Of a stretch of 64,000 bases of DNA, positions 60,559-64,000 are shown piece after piece. The notes beneath the pieces were generated by a model that was not told the DNA's origin, did no database searches, and saw nothing but the letters and a program-made list of their open reading frames with translations. The position numbers and the translations under genes were made by a program. Every line of letters starts with the position of its first letter. The stretch's first letter is position 1. The stretch lies in NCBI GenBank assembly GCA_963721065.1, contig CAVRHO010000002.1, forward strand, positions 124,001-188,000, in the 5' to 3' direction. The stretch is from CAWBLP01 sp963721065 (GTDB taxonomy: Bacteria; Pseudomonadota; Alphaproteobacteria; Acetobacterales; Acetobacteraceae).

Positions 60559-63081
60559 TCACCGGCCTTGGTGCGTCACCGGGCAGGGCTTCGCATGCCA
60601 GATCTCCGCCGCGTACTCCGCAATGGTGCGGTCGCTGGAGAACCGCCCGGAGGAAGCCACGTTCAGGATCGCCTTGCGCGCCCAGTCGTCCGGGTTGGCA
60701 TACAGTGCAAGCAACTGCCGGTCCGCCTCAAGATAGGCCGTGAGGTCGGCCAGGTGCATGTAGTGATCGCCCCCGGTCAGCAGGGTTTCCCGCAACGGCT
60801 CGAAAATGCCCGGCTCGTCGCGGTTGAAGTGGCCCGAGAAGATCAGGTCCAGGGCGGCACGGGTCTCCGGCTCGTGATCGTAATGCCACCACGGGCTGTA
60901 CCAGCCTCGGCTGCCCGCCACCTGTTGGGCCGTCAGCCCGAACAGGAACAGGTTTTCCTCGCCGGCCGCCTCGGCCATTTCGATCGTCGCGCCGTCGCGC
61001 GTGCCGACGGTCAGCGCACCGTTCATCATGAACTTCATGTTGCTGGTGCCGCTCGCCTCGAACCCTGCCGTCGAGATCTGGTTCGACACATCCGCCGCGG
61101 GGATCAGCCGTTCGGCCTGGGAGACGCAGTATTCCGGCAGGAACACCACTTTCAGCCGGCCACGCACCACCGGATCGGCGTTGATCGTCGCCGCCAGATT
61201 GTTGATGAACTTGATGATCACCTTGGCCAGGTGATAGGCAGGCGCCGCCTTGCCGGCAAAGAAGAAGGTGCGTGGGGTCATCGGCAGATCCGGGTTCTGC
61301 CGCAGCCGGTTGTACAGCACGACGATGCGCAGCGCGTTCAGAAGCTGCCGCTTGTATTCGTGAATGCGCTTGACCTGGCAGTCGAAGATCGAGTCCGGGT
61401 CCACCGTCACCCCGGCGCTCGATCGCACCCAGTGGGCGAAGCGGATCTTCGCATCGCGCTTGGCCCTGCGCACGCCCTTGCGAAACGCGCTGTCGTCCGC
61501 CAGCGGTTGCAGCGCCGACAATTCGCCCAGGTCGGTGATCCACTGTTCGCCGATCGCGCCGGAAATCACCGCGGACAGTTCCGGATTGGCCAGCAGCAGC
61601 CAGCGCCGCGGCGTCACGCCGTTGGTCTTGTTGTTGAACCGCTCGGGAAACATCTCCGCCAGCTCGCGCACCGTCGCCGTGCGCAGCAGGTGGGAATGGA
61701 TTGCGGCGACCCCGTTGGTGCTGTGGGACCCGACGATCGCCAGGTTCGCCATGCGGATCTTCCGCGGTTGCGTTTCCTCGACCAGGCTGATGCGCCGGAC
61801 ACGGTCCTCATCGCCGGGACTGGACGCGCGAACGTCGTCCAGCAGGCGGCGGTTGATTTCGAGTATGATCTCCAGGTGGCGCGGCAGCATCAGTTGAAAC
61901 CATTCCAGCGGCCACTTCTCCAGCGCCTCCGGCAACAGCGTGTGGTTGGTATAGGCCAGGGTGCGGCGGCAGATATCCCAGGCCTGGTCCCAGCCCAGAT
62001 GTGCGTCATCCAGCAGGATCCGCATCAGCTCTGGGACGGCCAGGCTGGGGTGCGTGTCGTTCAGTTGAATGGCGGCCTTGTCCGGCAGTGCGCTCCAGTC
62101 GGTGTTGGTACGGCGAAAGCGGCGCACCAGATCGGCCAGCGAGCAGGCGACCAGGAAATACTCCTGCACGAAGCGCAGCGCCTGGCCCATGCTGGTGGAG
62201 TCGTCCGGATACAGCACGCGCGTCAGCAATTCCGCCGACAGCCGTTCGGCCAGGGCGCTGACGAATTCGCCGGCGCTGAATGCCTGGAAGTCGAAGAAGT
62301 CGGTCGCCGCCGCCGCCCACAGCCGCAACGTGTTGATCGTCCTGCCGCCGTAGCCCACGACAGGGCGGTCGAACGGCAGGCCGATCAGCGTTGACGGGCG
62401 GCTGGCGATCACACCCAGCGTTCCGCCGCGTATGTCGAAGGAGCAGCCCAGCCGGACTTCGACACTTTCCTGCGGTCGCGCAACTTCCCACGGGTCGGGG
62501 CGTCGCAGCCAGTTGTCCGGTTGCTCCTGCTGCCAGCCGTTCCGGATGGTCTGGCGGAACATGCCGAATTCATAGCGCAGCCCGTAGCCCATCGCGGGAA
62601 GCTGCATCGTCGCCATCGAATCGAGAAAGCACGCCGCGAGACGGCCCAGCCCGCCATTGCCCAGGCCCGCGTCGGGTTCTTCCTCGATCAGCTCCAGCGG
62701 GTCCAGCTTCTGTTCCTCGATCAGGTGCCGGGCGACCGGATCGAGCAGAAGGTTCGTGATGTTGTTCGACAGCGAACGCCCGATCAGGAACTCCATGGAA
62801 AGATAGTACACGCGCTTGGGGTTCTCGCGGGCGTACGTGTCCTCCGTGCACAGCCACCGCTGCGACAGGACGTCGCGCACCGAACGGGCCGCCGCTTCGA
62901 AGCGTTCCCGCGGCCCGACGGCCGCCCCGGCGACGACGTTGTCGAAGGTGAGATGGCGCTCGTACAGCGCATCGTCGGTACCGGTGAACCGGACCGGCCC
63001 GCACCCGTACTGTTCCAGCAATTCGGCCACCGTCGGCCGCCGCCACGACGCGCCGGCCGTCATCGCCTTTTCACGAAACAT
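60559..63081 (-). CDS. glgP: Glycogen/alpha-glucan phosphorylase
   Basis: An 840-residue phosphorylase releasing glucose 1-phosphate from alpha-1,4-glucans. KRVYYLSMEFLIGRSLSNNI, VNDTHPSLAVPELMR-type and VKRIHEYKRQLLNALRIV blocks are present. The PLP lysine is in EASGTSNMKFMMNGALTVGT. The start ATG 63081 has GGAG nine bases upstream. It is the middle gene of xfp-glgP-pgm. Length and motifs are normal with no break. Confidence 0.95.
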   Translation of the reverse strand: MFREKAMTAGASWRRPTVAELLEQYGCGPVRFTGTDDALYERHLTFDNVVAGAAVGPRERFEAAARSVRDVLSQRWLCTEDTYARENPKRVYYLSMEFLIGRSLSNNITNLLLDPVARHLIEEQKLDPLELIEEEPDAGLGNGGLGRLAACFLDSMATMQLPAMGYGLRYEFGMFRQTIRNGWQQEQPDNWLRRPDPWEVARPQESVEVRLGCSFDIRGGTLGVIASRPSTLIGLPFDRPVVGYGGRTINTLRLWAAAATDFFDFQAFSAGEFVSALAERLSAELLTRVLYPDDSTSMGQALRFVQEYFLVACSLADLVRRFRRTNTDWSALPDKAAIQLNDTHPSLAVPELMRILLDDAHLGWDQAWDICRRTLAYTNHTLLPEALEKWPLEWFQLMLPRHLEIILEINRRLLDDVRASSPGDEDRVRRISLVEETQPRKIRMANLAIVGSHSTNGVAAIHSHLLRTATVRELAEMFPERFNNKTNGVTPRRWLLLANPELSAVISGAIGEQWITDLGELSALQPLADDSAFRKGVRRAKRDAKIRFAHWVRSSAGVTVDPDSIFDCQVKRIHEYKRQLLNALRIVVLYNRLRQNPDLPMTPRTFFFAGKAAPAYHLAKVIIKFINNLAATINADPVVRGRLKVVFLPEYCVSQAERLIPAADVSNQISTAGFEASGTSNMKFMMNGALTVGTRDGATIEMAEAAGEENLFLFGLTAQQVAGSRGWYSPWWHYDHEPETRAALDLIFSGHFNRDEPGIFEPLRETLLTGGDHYMHLADLTAYLEADRQLLALYANPDDWARKAILNVASSGRFSSDRTIAEYAAEIWHAKPCPVTHQGR

Positions 63082-63096
63082 GGACTCACTCCGGCC

Positions 63097-64000
63097 TCAG
63101 ATATTGTCGGCTCCCGTCGAGTTGGAGGTCGGCGCCGTCTTCACGTGCCCCCAGGTCCACTCCTTGACCTCCGGCATGTCGTCGCCGTGGCGGCGGACAT
63201 ATTCCTTATGGTCGATCAGCTTGTCGCGGATCGCCTGCTTGGCGTAGGCAGCCTGCGAGCCCAGACCCGGCACGCGGTCGATCACGTCGCTGACCAGATG
63301 GAACCGGTCGATGTCGTTCATCACGCACATGTCGAAGGGCGTGCTGGTGGTGCCCTCTTCCTTGTAGCCGCGCACATGCAGGTTCGGATGGCCTTTGCGA
63401 CGGTAGGTCAGCCGGTGGATCAGCCACGGATAGCCATGGAAGGCGAAGATGATGGGCTTGTCCGTGGTGAACAGCGCGTCGAACTCATGGTCCGGCAGTC
63501 CGTGCGGATGTTCGCTGGACGGCTGCAGCTTCATCAGATCGACGACATTGATGACGCGTACCCGCAGGTCGGGCGCGTGCTGGCGCAGCAGGTCCACGGC
63601 CGCCAGGGTCTCCAGCGTCGGCACGTCGCCGCAGCAGGCCATCACGACGTCGGGTTCGCTGCCGCGATCGCTGCTCGCCCAGTCCCAGATCCCCAGGCCG
63701 GCGGTACAGTGCTTCACGGCCTGGTCCATCGTCAGCCACTGCGGCGATGGCTGCTTGCCGGCCACGACGACGTTCACGTAGTTGCGGCTGCGCAGGCAGT
63801 GATCGGTCACCGACAGCAGGCAGTTGGTATCGGGCGGCAGGTACACCCTTACGACTTCCGCCTTCTTGTTGACGACGTGGTCGATGAAGCCCGGGTCCTG
63901 ATGGCTGAACCCGTTGTGGTCCTGCCGCCAGACATGGCTGGACAGCAGGTAGTTCAAGGACGCGATGGGTCGCCGCCACGGGATCTGGTTGCACACCTTC
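63097..64000 (-). CDS. xfp: Phosphoketolase, C-terminal part (5' part outside window)
   Basis: The visible 300 residues form the C-terminal third of a xylulose-5-phosphate/fructose-6-phosphate phosphoketolase. NGFSHQDPGFIDHVVNKKAE, VRVYLPPDTNCLLSVTDHCL, RSRNYVNVVVAGKQP and EPDVVMACCGDVPTLETLAA are hallmark blocks, and the frame is open to the window edge. The enzyme cleaves sugar phosphates with phosphate to acetyl phosphate. It is followed at 15 bases by glgP and then pgm, so glycogen-derived hexose phosphate can enter the phosphoketolase route. Confidence 0.95.
   Translation of the reverse strand, partial: KVCNQIPWRRPIASLNYLLSSHVWRQDHNGFSHQDPGFIDHVVNKKAEVVRVYLPPDTNCLLSVTDHCLRSRNYVNVVVAGKQPSPQWLTMDQAVKHCTAGLGIWDWASSDRGSEPDVVMACCGDVPTLETLAAVDLLRQHAPDLRVRVINVVDLMKLQPSSEHPHGLPDHEFDALFTTDKPIIFAFHGYPWLIHRLTYRRKGHPNLHVRGYKEEGTTSTPFDMCVMNDIDRFHLVSDVIDRVPGLGSQAAYAKQAIRDKLIDHKEYVRRHGDDMPEVKEWTWGHVKTAPTSNSTGADNI

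Noticed and set aside
58930..62394. 1154-codon plus-strand frame over pgm and glgP
   Set aside because: Longest frame in the window but antisense to two textbook enzymes; composition typical of high-GC shadow frames.

Overview
The window is a chromosomal segment of a high-GC, flagellated, Gram-negative alphaproteobacterium. Protein character suggests the Rhodospirillales, most likely Acetobacteraceae. The pointers are a divergent fliX/flgI pair, a single-cysteine DksA, GapR (DUF2312), DUF1127, a PoxB-type pyruvate oxidase and a phosphoketolase/glycogen phosphorylase cluster. That assignment is inference. No rRNA, CRISPR array or prophage is visible. One IS630-type element, two tRNAs and a dispersed family of palindromic intergenic repeats make up the mobile or repetitive content.

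Layout. 1-2.1 kb: the 5' part of a 2-keto-4-pentenoate hydratase-like gene overlapped by rlmB (one base apparently missing in its disordered tail), then tRNA-Tyr and a 17-bp perfect hairpin. 2.6-8.4 kb: a two-gene RND efflux system whose pump gene is cut at its 3' end by an IS630 element, followed by a large palindromic repeat. 8.4-11.5 kb: a frameshifted UbiH-type hydroxylase gene, then glnK-amtB behind a sigma-54 promoter that leaves almost no leader. 11.8-15.5 kb: a KaiC-like double RecA ATPase overlapping a hybrid histidine kinase. 15.5-19.3 kb: a small conserved gene, a second palindromic repeat, dksA, then fliX diverging from flgI-flgJ(N)-flgN, with a sigma-54 promoter for flgI.

19.3-24.3 kb: RibD-like reductase, zinc-type dehydrogenase, class III CoA-transferase, cardiolipin-synthase-like PLD enzyme. 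24.5-28.5 kb (minus): ftsE, a repeat inserted before ftsX, a YdcF-like protein, plsC and DUF4396. 28.5-32.3 kb: zinc-ribbon membrane protein, FlaG-like proline-rich protein, glycosyltransferase, LysR regulator diverging from a DUF1127 gene. 32.4-37.3 kb: a homodimeric AceE-like E1 enzyme diverging from an Lrp/AsnC regulator, an orphan T6SS tssK, and gapR. 37.3-42.2 kb: beta-carbonic anhydrase, DUF1326, two luciferase-like monooxygenases, enoyl-CoA hydratase.

42.3-51 kb: malic enzyme, fumarase C, pyruvate oxidase, an Old Yellow Enzyme homologue, tRNA-Lys and a GMC oxidoreductase. 51-57 kb: MBL-fold protein, a less GC-rich gene-poor stretch, then creatininase-family hydrolase plus a two-subunit molybdenum hydroxylase. 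57-64 kb: a chemoreceptor gene with a frameshift in its signalling domain, and a minus-strand xfp-glgP-pgm cluster linking glycogen breakdown to the phosphoketolase route (xfp runs off the window).

Three genes (rlmB, ubiH-like, chemoreceptor) each carry one apparent one-base frame break with intact domains on both sides. They are either recent pseudogenes or sequence errors, and raw reads would decide. The observations I rate highest are the KaiC/hybrid-kinase pair, the glutamate at the first twin-His position of AmtB, the palindromic repeat family (one copy separates ftsE from ftsX), the near-leaderless sigma-54 glnK promoter, and the lone tssK.
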